From contig JAKVKZ010000002.1 of the NCBI GenBank assembly GCA_022484565.1, positions 29,615 to 93,614 on the forward strand: a DNA stretch of 64,000 bases, read 5' to 3'. The DNA is from Muribaculaceae bacterium (lineage in GTDB: Bacteria > Bacteroidota > Bacteroidia > Bacteroidales > Muribaculaceae). Position numbers and translations under genes: made by a program. The notes under the pieces are model-generated. The model did no database searches and had not been told where the DNA came from. It worked only from the letters and a program-made list of their open reading frames with translations. Position 1 is the stretch's first letter, and the number at the start of each line of letters is the position of its first letter. Of this stretch, positions 8,223-17,238 are shown in pieces.

Positions 8223-8713
8223 TCCTTCATAAATATTTTGATAGACTCAACATCAACATTGGTGAACTTGGTGGCAGTGAAAACCACAGAATCCACACGA
8301 TGGGTGGTGCATGAAAAATCTTTCAGATCGAAATTATACATTGCTCCACATTCTGCGGAAACAAAATAAGGATAAGGCGTGTAATTGACAGTGAGAGTGT
8401 CGTTAACGCCATTAAACGAAGATTTGTTGTATTGCAGAACGAATTTAGAAGTCGTGGCTGAAGAGCGGAGCGGCAGATAAACCTTAGATACACTGCTCTC
8501 ATTGTCGAGAATGAGAGAGTCGCCAGGCGCACCGATGCCGAAAACAGTGAGCGAATCAAGCGATTGCGATGATTTTGCGGAACTTGAATAAAAGCCAGCC
8601 AAAGGCACACTGCTTTTGTTGTCGAGACAGTCGCCAGTGTTGCAGGCCTGCACAGCAACAATAAGGATAGCTGCGGCAGCAAAAAAAGCAATATAATTCA
8701 GAATTTTCCCCAT
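8219..8713 (-). CDS. Small lipoprotein (DUF6452-like)
   Basis: A 164-residue predicted lipoprotein: hydrophobic signal then the lipobox-like VAVQAC with Cys24. The mature part contains CLDNKSSVPLAGFYSSS and a beta-rich body, with cysteines near the C-terminal half (ECGAMYNFDL, DFSCTTHRVD). The pattern matches my memory of the DUF6452 family, paired with DUF6048. Its start overlaps the end of the nitroreductase gene by 16 nt and its stop overlaps the next start, so the three genes are translationally coupled. A partner of the barrel protein at the outer membrane is inferred. Confidence 0.7.
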   Translation of the reverse strand: MGKILNYIAFFAAAAILIVAVQACNTGDCLDNKSSVPLAGFYSSSAKSSQSLDSLTVFGIGAPGDSLILDNESSVSKVYLPLRSSATTSKFVLQYNKSSFNGVNDTLTVNYTPYPYFVSAECGAMYNFDLKDFSCTTHRVDSVVFTATKFTNVDVESIKIFMKE

Positions 8714-9231
8714 TTCACAATATCTTCAATCTGTTTGCGCGTTTTCTCAGGTTCTGAATCGGCAGGATAGCCGATTGGAATGACAACGATTGGTTCCCAA
8801 CCTTCGGGAATGTCAAGACCCTTAATCAAAATTGATTTCTGGAAGTTGCATACCCAGCAAGTGGCAAGCTTCAATGATGTGGCTGCGAGGCAAATGTGCT
8901 CGACAGCTATAGCGACATCAATATCAGTAGCGTCCTTGTCATCATAGTCGCGGTGCCAAGCCTCATTGTGGTTGCCGACGGCGATAATGAAAGTAGAAGC
9001 AGTGCATATCCAAGAGCGGTTGTAACACCCATAAACCACTTTGCAAAGTTCAGGAGAATCGATAACCAAAAACTTATAAGGTTGGCGATTGCAGGCCGAA
9101 GGGGCGACGCGGGCAGTTTCGAGAACTGCATTAATCACATCGCGGCTGACGGGAGCATCGCTGAAATTGCGGCATGAATAGCGGCGGTTGACAAGCTCAA
9201 AGAAATCAGGATAATCTATGTTTTGATTCAT
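8698..9231 (-). CDS. Nitroreductase family FMN-dependent oxidoreductase
   Basis: A 177-residue member of the nitroreductase fold: the FMN-phosphate contact RRYSCRNF at residues 17-24, then ARVAPSACNRQPYKFLVI, a second FMN-binding block in DIDVAIAVEHICLAATSLKLATCWVC, and the C-terminal IPIGYPADSEP with a basic tail. Short members like this act as FMN-dependent NAD(P)H oxidoreductases; the physiological substrate is not evident. It lies 13 nt after the glycosyltransferase gene in the same operon. Confidence 0.92.
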   Translation of the reverse strand: MNQNIDYPDFFELVNRRYSCRNFSDAPVSRDVINAVLETARVAPSACNRQPYKFLVIDSPELCKVVYGCYNRSWICTASTFIIAVGNHNEAWHRDYDDKDATDIDVAIAVEHICLAATSLKLATCWVCNFQKSILIKGLDIPEGWEPIVVIPIGYPADSEPEKTRKQIEDIVKWGKF

Positions 9232-9244
9232 AAAGCCAAAAAAA

Positions 9245-10201
9245 TTAGATTTCTTCCTCTACTTCATAATGATTACGCTCAGGAGCATTACGCGCGATAA
9301 GTTCTCCGACAAATCCCGCCAAGAACAGCTGCGTACCGATAATCATTGCGGTGAGAGCCAGATAGAAATAAGGCGACTGCGTGACGAGCGAATAATGGAC
9401 GCCTATGTGGAGATAATAAAGTTTGGTGGCTCCGACAATGATGATGGAAATCAGACCAAGCAGAAACATTAGGCTGCCAAGAAGACCAAAGAAATGCATT
9501 GGCTTGACACCGAACTTTGATTGAAACCAAAGAGTGCCGAGGTCGAGATAACCATTGACGAAACGGCTCATGCCGAACTTGCTGACACCATATTTGCGAG
9601 GCTGATGCTTGACAACTTTCTCGCCAATATTGGTGAAGCCAGCATTCTTAGCAATGTAAGGTATGTAGCGGTGCATGTCGCCATACACCTCAATATGCTT
9701 AACGACTGATTTTCGATAAGCTTTAAGACCACAGTTGAAATCGTGAAGATGAATTCCGCTCAGACGGCGCGCCGTGGCGTTGAACAGTTTGCTCGGAAGG
9801 TTCTTGCTCAAAATAGGGTCGTAACGCTTCTTTTTCCAGCCCGACACGAGGTCGTAGCCGTCATTTTTTATCATGTGGTAAAGGCTGGGTATTTCATCAG
9901 GAGAATCCTGCAAATCAGCATCCATAGTGATGACCACATCGCCCTCGACACGGCGGAAACCAGTGTTGAGAGCAGGAGACTTGCCATAATTACGGCGGAA
10001 ACAAATACCCTTTACGCATGGATTCTTCTGCTGAAGCTGCTTGATAATCTCCCAAGAATTGTCGGTACTACCGTCGTTAACGAAGAGAATCTCATAGGAA
10101 AAACCGTTCTCCTCCATGACGCGCTTAATCCACGCTTCAAGTTCGGGCAACGATTCAGCCTCATTATATAATGGCACAACAATCGAAATATCCATTGACA
10201 A
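9245..10201 (-). CDS. Membrane-anchored family 2 glycosyltransferase
   Basis: A 318-residue GT2 enzyme of the polyprenyl-phosphate glycosyltransferase (DPM1/ArnC/GtrB-like) group. The catalytic domain shows ISIVVPLYNE, FVNDGSTDNS, the metal-binding MDADLQD near residue 96, and HDFNCGLKAYR. Two C-terminal transmembrane helices lie at about 233-257 and 272-298. Such enzymes move a sugar onto undecaprenyl phosphate at the inner membrane for later transfer to a glycan. It follows a DUF4199 membrane protein by 27 nt, a pairing I recall as common in Bacteroides. Confidence 0.9.
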   Translation of the reverse strand: MSMDISIVVPLYNEAESLPELEAWIKRVMEENGFSYEILFVNDGSTDNSWEIIKQLQQKNPCVKGICFRRNYGKSPALNTGFRRVEGDVVITMDADLQDSPDEIPSLYHMIKNDGYDLVSGWKKKRYDPILSKNLPSKLFNATARRLSGIHLHDFNCGLKAYRKSVVKHIEVYGDMHRYIPYIAKNAGFTNIGEKVVKHQPRKYGVSKFGMSRFVNGYLDLGTLWFQSKFGVKPMHFFGLLGSLMFLLGLISIIIVGATKLYYLHIGVHYSLVTQSPYFYLALTAMIIGTQLFLAGFVGELIARNAPERNHYEVEEEI

Positions 10202-10228
10202 ATATGATAATTAATATATAATCAAAAA

Positions 10229-10759
10229 TTACTTAACCTTCCACATCCGCACCATTCCTGAAATGAAGATTGAAATCAGAGAGCCGATAAAAGTAGTGAC
10301 CCAAATCATGTTGAAAACGAACTGAATAGGGGTAGGCAGCATCTTCTGCTGAATGGCCATTGAAAGCATCTTAGTGATTTCAGAATTTTTCAATTCCGGC
10401 ATCGACTGGTAAGTGTGCAGAGCGAAGTTCGCCTGCTCATAGATGAACCCGGGCTTGAGATACTGGAGGCAAATGTAGGTGGTGACACCGCAAATCAGCG
10501 AGCCGTAGAGGAACAGAAGGATACCGAGCATCCAAAGGCTTGAAAAGCTTGATGTGCCCGCTTCCTGCACATAACACCGGCGAAGATACACATAAGCCAG
10601 TCCGGGCAACGAGAGCAGCAGAATGAATGAGAGCAACATGAGAAGAGGCGATTGGGCACCGTAGAACAGGCATATAGCCATCACCGACATGACAATGCCG
10701 AAAGGCAGGCCATTCTCGGCTCCACGCTTATAAATCGACTTCAATTCAAATTCAGGCAT
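10229..10759 (-). CDS. DUF4199 family integral membrane protein
   Basis: A 176-residue protein with four hydrophobic helices (about 18-35, 38-60, 73-97 and 143-168) and a periplasmic/extracytoplasmic stretch between helices 3 and 4 (QANFALHTYQSMPEL). This topology and the LPTPIQFVFNMIWVTTFIGSLIS ending fit DUF4199. Function unknown. It is the first gene of the six-gene operon running down to 6575 and probably assists or regulates the GT2 enzyme next to it. Confidence 0.8.
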   Translation of the reverse strand: MPEFELKSIYKRGAENGLPFGIVMSVMAICLFYGAQSPLLMLLSFILLLSLPGLAYVYLRRCYVQEAGTSSFSSLWMLGILLFLYGSLICGVTTYICLQYLKPGFIYEQANFALHTYQSMPELKNSEITKMLSMAIQQKMLPTPIQFVFNMIWVTTFIGSLISIFISGMVRMWKVK

Positions 10760-10781
10760 AAAGAGAATGCTATATTTTGTG

Positions 10782-10789
10782 CAAAGTTA
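10782..10789 (-). promoter_or_regulatory. -7 element for the DUF4199-GT2-nitroreductase operon
   Basis: Minus-strand TAACTTTG, 23 nt before the ATG at 10759. No clear -33 TTTG at the proper distance. Confidence 0.5.
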
Positions 10790-10803
10790 CCTCAAAAGAG
10801 TGA

Positions 10804-10848
10804 GAAAAAAAAACGGCATGACTGAAAAGTGATGACACGCCGTTTTTT
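10804..10848 (-). terminator. Intrinsic terminator after the GH13 gene
   Basis: On the minus strand an 8-bp stem ACGGCGTG / CATGCCGT (10813-10843, one G-T pair) is followed by a run of nine T. It lies 24-60 nt after the GH13 stop codon and separates it from the DUF4199 promoter. Confidence 0.85.
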
Positions 10849-10871
10849 ATGCGTAATGCGCGCGGACTTGC

Positions 10872-12734
10872 CTATTGCCAATAAGGAAGCACAAAAACCG
10901 CGCGTGCAGGGAAAGTCATGGAGGCATCAATTGAAACAGGTTTGTCTGAAAGGACATCAATGGAATGGAAACCGACAGGCATTATTTCGCTGTAAATGCT
11001 CATGTCGGCAGTGACAGGCTTGTCGTTGCCGTTCATTATGACAGTTACAGTTCTGCCTTGGTAGCTGCGTTGATAGACGTAAAGTCCATTTGTGGGCATA
11101 AAGTGCACCAGTTTGCCCTTTGCTATGACATCGTTGCCTTCAGTCTTCCTCCAATTGGCGAGGCGACTGAAGAAATCGACTGCCTCATTCTGGATGGCAG
11201 AGCGTCCGGCAGCTGAAAATTCATTATTGGTATCGCCTGCAAAACCACCCGGAACATCACGGCGGACATCACCATCGGATTTGGAGTGATTGCCATTCAT
11301 AAGCAATTCCGTGCCATAATATACTTGAGGAATGCCTCGTGAAGTCAGCAGGAAAGTGATGGCCTGTTTCCATGAGCCGAGGTCGGTAGGCATCGACTTA
11401 AGGAAGCGGTCGGAATCGTGATTATCGAGGAAAGTGAGCACATGCTGCGGATCCTCGTAAAGATAATCAAGCGAAAGGCGGTTGTAAACGTCATTGAGAC
11501 CGTCTGAGAAGCCTGTATTGCTTGTGAAAGCCTTTGAAGCGAGCAACATTGTGGGGAAATCCATCACTGTGGTAAGTCCAGTGTCGCAAATACGATTAAT
11601 GCGGCTGTGCTTTTGCCAGAACGCAGTGCTTGCAGCATCGGAAAACCAACATTCGCCAACAACATTGTAGCCCGGGTACTCCTTATCGACTGCCTTGAGC
11701 CATTCAGCCATTGGCTTGATGTCGGCATAAGGATAAGTGTCCATGCGAATACCGTCGATATGCGAAAATTCAATCCACCAAATCGAGTTTTGGATTAGAT
11801 AGCGCATGAGGTGAGGATTATTCTGATTCAAATCAGGCATTGCCTTTACAAACCAGCCTTTAATAGAGCGGTCGAGGTCGTGATGGCTTGCGTATGGGTC
11901 ACTGACCGTGGAAAGACGGAAATTAGTAGTCACATTGCCTTCGGGGAAATTGAGCCAATCGTGCGAAGGAAGGTCGCGAAGCCATTCGTGCTCGCTGCCG
12001 CAATGGTTGAAAATCATGTCCATCACCACCTTCAATCCGCGATTATGGGCCTTGCTGATAAGGTCGCGATACTGAATGTTAGTTCCAAGACGCGGGTCAA
12101 CGCGGTAATAATCAGTAGTGGCATAGCCATGATAAGAGCCATCGGGCATGTCATTCTCGAGGACTGGATTAAGCCAGATAGTGGTGACACCGAGGCTGTC
12201 GATATAGCCGAGATGCTGCGAGATACCAATCAAGTCGCCACCATGACGCGCATTGGGATTTTTACGGTCAACAGTTGCCTGAAAACGCATGGATTTCACC
12301 ACATCATTGCTGGCATCGCCATTGGCAAACCTGTCGGGCATTATAAGATAAAGCACATCGGAAGCATCGAATGTGGAATGCTGCGTGCCATCACGCTGCT
12401 GCAATTCGTAGGCGAAACTGAATGATTTGCCTTTACCTTTCAGGTCAACTTTGAATTTGCCGGCCTTGGTGCCTTGGGCAATATTGAGATAAAGGAACAG
12501 ATAGTTTGGACTGTCGAGACGTGCAACGCTGTCGATGGTAACGCCATCGTAAACTATCGTAGGCACAGCATCGCGTATGCCGTCGGCATGGAGCATAAGC
12601 TGAAGATGCGAATCAGCCATGCCAGTCCACCAAAATGGAGGCTGCACCTTCACGTTGGTTGACTTTGCGCCATAGGCTGCACTGATGGAGGCAGCGAACA
12701 AAAAAGCCAAAAATAATGCAAATGTTTTTCTCAT
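10872..12734 (-). CDS. Secreted GH13 alpha-glucan hydrolase (SusA/cyclomaltodextrinase type)
   Basis: A 620-residue alpha-amylase-superfamily enzyme with a cleavable signal peptide (MRKTFALFLAFLFAASISAAYG). Residues 25-120 form the cyclomaltodextrinase N-terminal beta-sandwich (PPFWWTGM...LQLMLHADGI). The (beta/alpha)8 domain follows, with conserved region I in MDMIFNHCGSEH, the nucleophile Asp in DGIRMDT near 326, the acid Glu in VGECWFSD near 360, and the transition-state Asp in FLDNHDSDR near 436. A C-terminal beta domain ends near 620. Expected reaction: endo or exo hydrolysis of alpha-1,4-glucans such as starch, cyclodextrin or pullulan in the periplasm. It is cotranscribed with the six-hairpin lipoprotein 24 nt upstream; no SusC/D is adjacent. 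Confidence 0.93.
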   Translation of the reverse strand: MRKTFALFLAFLFAASISAAYGAKSTNVKVQPPFWWTGMADSHLQLMLHADGIRDAVPTIVYDGVTIDSVARLDSPNYLFLYLNIAQGTKAGKFKVDLKGKGKSFSFAYELQQRDGTQHSTFDASDVLYLIMPDRFANGDASNDVVKSMRFQATVDRKNPNARHGGDLIGISQHLGYIDSLGVTTIWLNPVLENDMPDGSYHGYATTDYYRVDPRLGTNIQYRDLISKAHNRGLKVVMDMIFNHCGSEHEWLRDLPSHDWLNFPEGNVTTNFRLSTVSDPYASHHDLDRSIKGWFVKAMPDLNQNNPHLMRYLIQNSIWWIEFSHIDGIRMDTYPYADIKPMAEWLKAVDKEYPGYNVVGECWFSDAASTAFWQKHSRINRICDTGLTTVMDFPTMLLASKAFTSNTGFSDGLNDVYNRLSLDYLYEDPQHVLTFLDNHDSDRFLKSMPTDLGSWKQAITFLLTSRGIPQVYYGTELLMNGNHSKSDGDVRRDVPGGFAGDTNNEFSAAGRSAIQNEAVDFFSRLANWRKTEGNDVIAKGKLVHFMPTNGLYVYQRSYQGRTVTVIMNGNDKPVTADMSIYSEIMPVGFHSIDVLSDKPVSIDASMTFPARAVFVLPYWQ

Positions 12735-12758
12735 AAAATTAAGCGAATCGAGTTAATA

Positions 12759-15425
12759 TTATTTTTTCTTGATAAGGCGGACATAATCAATCAAGGCAGT
12801 GTTGGTGGTGCCGTTCATGTTGATGTTCTGTGGAGTCACATACTTGATTTCAAGATTATTCTTGCCACGCACAAGTTCAACAATAAGCATATTGCTGAAG
12901 CCAGTGTTGAGCCACTCACCACTTCCGCGTTGAGGCATCACAATCGCTCCCTGCAAGTGACCGTTGGCAAAAAGTGAACGGATGGCGCAGCAATTGTCGG
13001 TGTTGATCGGGCCACAACCGTTGGCATAACGCACATCGACGAAATAAGAGCCGGGCTGGTCAACAATGACAGGAATGTTGATGTCGGTGTTCTTTGAAGT
13101 GGATATTTCAACAAAATTCTTTGATTTCGGACCTTTGATGAAATTAGTGCCGGCAACGGCAACCTTTTCGCACTGATAAATCTTCATGGCATCGGCAGGA
13201 ATGATTTCATGAGGACGTGCCATGAAGCCGCTCCATTGCTTATTCTGCGGAACGAGGAAAATGCGCGTGTAATTGCTGAAATCGTCGAGGACAAAATGAG
13301 GACTGTCGATATCCTGCTTCATTTCGCCATTGATGAACATGGAATATTTTGCACCGTCAACATAATTGGCGATATTGCCGTTCTTACCGTTCCAAGCGAT
13401 GGAAGGAGTGAGAGGCATGTCGCTGACAGGCATCAGATTCATAGCCTGCGACATGCTCTTGCCGTTCTTCAGCTTAATCACAATATTGTGATTGCCTGAA
13501 TTGTTTGCAGGGAAGAAATTATCCTCACATTCCTTGCCGTCGATAGTCATCACATCAATGTCGTTACCAGAACCTTGAATTGTGATATTCAGCACTGAAT
13601 TGCGATATTTGAATCCTGTAATAGTCTTTTTGCCGGCAAGGCAAGTGGGGACAAAAGGATTGAACTCAATGCCGTTGGTCTTAAAGTCCATTCCGGCATA
13701 AAGGCGGAAAATCATAGCCACATTACCGGCAGCGCTCCATAGTTGGCGGTCGTTGTTGACGGCTGAGCCACGATAATCGCCAGTGGAAGCCACAAGAAGT
13801 TCCTTGTTGGTCCCGAAAAAGGCGGCTGCACGGTACATGGCACCAAGACCGCGACGGACAGCATTCTCATTGCCCGCTTTAGCTGCGGCAAGATTCCAGA
13901 AAGCCTGAACGAAAGGCCATACGGCATCGTTGTGATATGGCTTTATGTTCTGTTGACGAGGAAAAATGGCAGGAATGCCGTAAGGGGTGAAAGGAGTGTT
14001 CTCAATCAGTTTCTCAGCCCTGTCATCATCGGCAATGTTCCAAATCACGCTAAGAGCCTGACCGAGATTATCGATGCCGGGAGATTGAACAGGATAAGCG
14101 CCACCATAGAGAAATTCACTGTAATAGCCTTTATCCTCACGCCAGAGATTTTGATTTAAAGCATCCTTAATATGATCGCCAAGTTCGGAATAATTGTTCT
14201 TTATCCCAAGTTCATCGCCCATTTCACCAAGAATGTAATAGGCATTAGCAAAAACCACATTTGTGCCGAGGCACATCGATTCAAAAATGTCCTTTGGTTG
14301 CATCCATTTGGCATACGACTGTTCGCGCCAGTCGAGGAACGACTGCTCGCCGTGCATAAGTCCGAGATACCTGTCCCACACAACATTACGGTCGTCGTCG
14401 ATACTTGCCTTGATGACATTGAAAGCATAATGCAGCCAATTCTTATCGCCAGTGACTTTATATATTTCCCATGCAGCAGTGGCCCAAACCTCGCGGTCGC
14501 TTGAAATTGGCCAAGAACCGCCAGTACCGGTGTCCTGAATGATTCGCCCATTTTTCACCTTCGCTTTAAGGCTATTCATTGAGCGGGTAGGATTAAGGAA
14601 GGCAAGAGAAAGATATTCAGAATACGACACGTCGCGCGTCCAAACTCCATCCCAGCTTGAGCCGGCACGGAAAGTGCCATCAGGGCGATAATCCTTGATG
14701 ATATTGTCGATTGACATGTTGTAGAGAGCATCGATTAGAGTCTGGTCGGAAGAATATTGCGGATAATCCTTGCTTGGCGCATTTATTTTCCACGACAGGT
14801 TGCCGTCGGCCTTTTCAGCCGGAGGATTAAGAAGCATAGTTATCTCGTAGATTCCAGCCTTTGCAGTGGGGTGCAACTTCATCGGGTCGGTGTGATAGAG
14901 ATTGTCGAAATCCCACGTCATAGGGGCAGCACTTCCAGCAATCCAAACGCCCTTAAATTCTTCCTTGAAAATGGAATCGCCTGTGGCAGTGACATAATAG
15001 CCTTTATCGGCAAAACTTTTCAGAACAGGCGACAAATCAACGCGAAGAGTCCATGGAGTGTTGTGCGCAAGAGGCTTGGCATTGGTGGAAGGCCTTTTTT
15101 GAGGAACACCAACTTTAATTATTGAATCAGTACCGACCACCGCGAAATGCGATTGACCGACAAGCAGTTCATTGTCGCGCGAATTGAACGATAAGCGGAA
15201 CTCAATAACAGGAGAGAAAGCAGCATCGGCAGGCGACACATAATTGCTTTTAATTTCGGTGGGCGACACAGCAGTCGCGACGAATTTTCCCTGAATCACA
15301 CTGTCGCCAGTAACGGTATAGAATTCGTTCTGTGAAATCACGTTATTGCTCATTTGTTTTTCGCCACAACTTGCAAAGAGAAAAGAAGCAGTGACAAATA
15401 TCGCTAATTTTAAAGAAATCCTCAT
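12759..15425 (-). CDS. Large lipoprotein with a six-hairpin (alpha/alpha)6 glycosidase-like domain and a C-terminal carbohydrate-binding-like domain
   Basis: An 888-residue predicted lipoprotein: signal ending FLFASC with Cys20. Residues about 20-215 are beta-rich. About 225-650 look like an (alpha/alpha)6 glycosidase barrel of the GH15/63/78/94-like superfamily: SSWDGVWTRDVSYSEY near 255, DTGTGGSWPISSDREVWATAAWE, FLDWREQSYAKWMQP, PYHNDAVWPFVQAFWNLA, NDRQLWSAAGN. I cannot assign the GH family. The last ~145 residues (YFVDVRYANGCGPINTDNC...) resemble a CBM6/35-type beta-sandwich. It is the first gene of an operon with the GH13 enzyme, so an alpha-glucan substrate is likely. The cell-surface or periplasm-facing location is inferred from the lipobox. 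Confidence 0.8.
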   Translation of the reverse strand: MRISLKLAIFVTASFLFASCGEKQMSNNVISQNEFYTVTGDSVIQGKFVATAVSPTEIKSNYVSPADAAFSPVIEFRLSFNSRDNELLVGQSHFAVVGTDSIIKVGVPQKRPSTNAKPLAHNTPWTLRVDLSPVLKSFADKGYYVTATGDSIFKEEFKGVWIAGSAAPMTWDFDNLYHTDPMKLHPTAKAGIYEITMLLNPPAEKADGNLSWKINAPSKDYPQYSSDQTLIDALYNMSIDNIIKDYRPDGTFRAGSSWDGVWTRDVSYSEYLSLAFLNPTRSMNSLKAKVKNGRIIQDTGTGGSWPISSDREVWATAAWEIYKVTGDKNWLHYAFNVIKASIDDDRNVVWDRYLGLMHGEQSFLDWREQSYAKWMQPKDIFESMCLGTNVVFANAYYILGEMGDELGIKNNYSELGDHIKDALNQNLWREDKGYYSEFLYGGAYPVQSPGIDNLGQALSVIWNIADDDRAEKLIENTPFTPYGIPAIFPRQQNIKPYHNDAVWPFVQAFWNLAAAKAGNENAVRRGLGAMYRAAAFFGTNKELLVASTGDYRGSAVNNDRQLWSAAGNVAMIFRLYAGMDFKTNGIEFNPFVPTCLAGKKTITGFKYRNSVLNITIQGSGNDIDVMTIDGKECEDNFFPANNSGNHNIVIKLKNGKSMSQAMNLMPVSDMPLTPSIAWNGKNGNIANYVDGAKYSMFINGEMKQDIDSPHFVLDDFSNYTRIFLVPQNKQWSGFMARPHEIIPADAMKIYQCEKVAVAGTNFIKGPKSKNFVEISTSKNTDINIPVIVDQPGSYFVDVRYANGCGPINTDNCCAIRSLFANGHLQGAIVMPQRGSGEWLNTGFSNMLIVELVRGKNNLEIKYVTPQNINMNGTTNTALIDYVRLIKKK

Positions 15426-15600
15426 GATAATGGATGATTAGTTATCAACTTGCAAAATAAGCATATTTTTTTCGGTTTGAAAGGATAAACGGTGCTGATT
15501 TATGATATTTTTTCATTTAGTGAATACATATCTGAAAATCAATAAAATTGAAGTCAGTAATAAATTATTTCGGGCTATATCAAAAAAAATGTTGAAAAAA

Positions 15601-15632
15601 TTTGGTGAAATGAAAATAAAGGTTTATTTTTG
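15601..15632 (+). promoter_or_regulatory. Complete Bacteroidetes promoter in an intergenic region
   Basis: TTTG (15601-15604), exactly 20 nt, TATTTTTG (15625-15632). Predicted transcription start about 15638. The only structure downstream is the terminator at 15729-15760. Confidence 0.6.
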
Positions 15633-15637
15633 GGATA

Positions 15638-15760
15638 GCAAAATCAAAAAACATGCTTTAAAACATGAAATAAACAAGATTTTTATTGAATTAGGAATAT
15701 ATATGTTTTTATAGATTGTAGATTTTAAGAAGCCGCTGTCGTGAGACAATGGCTTTTTTC
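15638..15760 (+). ncRNA. Candidate small RNA of about 120 nt
   Basis: Bounded by the promoter at 15601-15632 and the terminator hairpin at 15729-15760. The transcript would be AT-rich with no convincing reading frame. No known RNA family is recognised. This is inferred only from the paired signals. Confidence 0.3.
15729..15760 (+). terminator. Plus-strand intrinsic terminator
   Basis: Short stem AAGCC (15730-15734) / GGCTT (15751-15755), extended by T residues through 15759. The T run follows on the plus strand only, so it terminates rightward transcription although no accepted gene precedes it. Confidence 0.6.
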
Positions 15761-15845
15761 TTTAATGGCGACAATTGCGGAGGCAAAAGAATCTCGGGAC
15801 ATAAATTAAAAGCGCAATTTATTTCATTTTGCGCTCATCTTGCAG

Positions 15846-15853
15846 TATCTTTG
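15846..15853 (+). promoter_or_regulatory. -7 element of the 15874 gene
   Basis: TATCTTTG, 20 nt before the ATG at 15874. A TTTG at 15828-15831 is only 14 nt upstream, so the -33 part is weak. Confidence 0.5.
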
Positions 15854-15873
15854 TGAAAAACTATGATTTGATT

Positions 15874-17109
15874 ATGGAAATATCGCTAAAGGAGTTCATG
15901 GCATCACAGCCCAACAATCCCAATGTGACAGAATCGGATAAGTATTATTTGCTGCTTGCCAACAGATTGTGCAAAATTTGGGACAATGCGCGGATACTTC
16001 TCAACGTGGGTGATGATACGCGGAAGCGGGTAGTGCTTGCAGTGACAGGATATTATCAGGATATAATAGCCGATGCAGGTGTGTGGCGGTCGTTTTCAAC
16101 GATGTGCCAGCAACTTTATGGCCGTCCTGTACCTATTTACGACCGCCCAGAAGATTACATCGACAGCGAATTGAACGAGATAGACGTGAGGTTCATAATG
16201 TGGTACGTGCTCGAATGCTATTGTGCGGAGAACGGGACAATATCGCCCTACGATGAGGATTTGCTGGGACTTTCGCATAAATTCTTCAATGTGCTTGATG
16301 CGGTGTATGATGACGCACCCACACCAGTGGAATATAATATGATTATGGATGTGGAGCTTGACGATTCAGAGCAAACCAAGCAAATCTACGACCTTTCATA
16401 TTGGCTTTTTTGGAATTGCTATTTTCTGCGTCCTGCAGCCATGCCAACACTTCAGCGGGCCGCAGTGGAAGCACATAAGATTATTCATGAACATCCCGAG
16501 CGCAGTGATGCCGAGCCATTGCTGCTGGAACTGAATGAAAGAATCATGAGCGAGAATCCTACAGGGCCGCTTTCATTGAGCCTCGGTGAATGGATTGAAA
16601 TGATAGTGAACAATAAAATGCCGCAATTCGCGGAGGAGGAATTCAAGGGCGAGCCTCATAAATTTTATGCTGCCCTTACACATGCCACTGGCGGAATTCC
16701 GATAGCGTTCTGCGACAGCTACGAGGCACTTGAGGATTTTGTGAGCAACGCACTTGGATGGGGAACAAACAAGGAAGGACATCTGCCACAAATGAAGAAA
16801 TTCAGCAATTTTGTGCTTTATGCCGATCCCAAGAAAGGACTGCTGATAGCGCATGATGTGGCGCAATTCATCAAGCATCCCGACAATCCAGCATACGATG
16901 CCGAAAAGGCAAAGACAGCAGGACATTCAATGCTGACGCGCCAAGGGGTGTGCCCGATTGATCTTGTGAAATACGTGTTCGAGAATGGATATGCACCTGA
17001 TGTGCGCATGCCATTTGAGAGCGATGACACAGGAAAATCGAGCATTCTCAACGACCATTGGGATTTCTTCGCAAGGCTTTATCTGCAATCGTTCTACCAG
17101 CCCGATTGA
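15874..17109 (+). CDS. Cytoplasmic protein of unknown function (DUF3843-like)
   Basis: 411 residues from the ATG at 15874. The frame stays open upstream to a TTG at 15829, but the promoter at 15846-15853 lies downstream of that, so the later start is preferred. The protein starts MEISLKEFMASQPNNP and is acidic and helical, with no signal peptide, membrane segment or recognisable catalytic motif. ESDKYYLLLANRL near the N terminus and the general layout recall DUF3843 of Bacteroidales, an assignment from memory. Two helical halves are joined near residues 225-255. It is a single gene ahead of the 17239 operon, 129 nt away, with its own promoter. Confidence 0.6.
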   Translation: MEISLKEFMASQPNNPNVTESDKYYLLLANRLCKIWDNARILLNVGDDTRKRVVLAVTGYYQDIIADAGVWRSFSTMCQQLYGRPVPIYDRPEDYIDSELNEIDVRFIMWYVLECYCAENGTISPYDEDLLGLSHKFFNVLDAVYDDAPTPVEYNMIMDVELDDSEQTKQIYDLSYWLFWNCYFLRPAAMPTLQRAAVEAHKIIHEHPERSDAEPLLLELNERIMSENPTGPLSLSLGEWIEMIVNNKMPQFAEEEFKGEPHKFYAALTHATGGIPIAFCDSYEALEDFVSNALGWGTNKEGHLPQMKKFSNFVLYADPKKGLLIAHDVAQFIKHPDNPAYDAEKAKTAGHSMLTRQGVCPIDLVKYVFENGYAPDVRMPFESDDTGKSSILNDHWDFFARLYLQSFYQPD

Positions 17110-17195
17110 GAGGATTTTGGGCAGAGTAATCCGGTGAATGATGAAATATGCTTAAATATTTTCAGAAAGCCTATCGATACGAAGATTATTCTAAT

Positions 17196-17203
17196 TATAT
17201 TTG
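17196..17203 (+). promoter_or_regulatory. -7 promoter element for the seven-gene tubulin/actin-fold operon
   Basis: TATATTTG, 35 nt before the ATG at 17239. No convincing -33 element is visible, which could mean activator dependence. No other TAnnTTTG is seen in the short gaps between the seven genes. Confidence 0.5.
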
Positions 17204-17238
17204 CAAAAAATATATGTTATAATTTTTAGAACTCATAC

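Larger units (their letters stand above)
15426..15873. other. 448-nt AT-rich intergenic region
   Basis: Between divergent genes. It contains a possible weak -7 element for the 15425 gene (minus TTATTTTG, 15453-15460), a complete plus-strand promoter (15601-15632), an intrinsic terminator (15729-15760) and the promoter of the next gene (15846-15853). A 70-codon frame at 15502-15714 is not accepted as a gene. Confidence 0.7.

Noticed and set aside
15502-15714. 70-codon frame in the AT-rich intergenic region, 15 nt before a terminator
   Set aside because: Composition is that of random AT-rich sequence (Lys/Ile/Phe only) and a complete promoter lies inside it; the candidate RNA explains the signals better.
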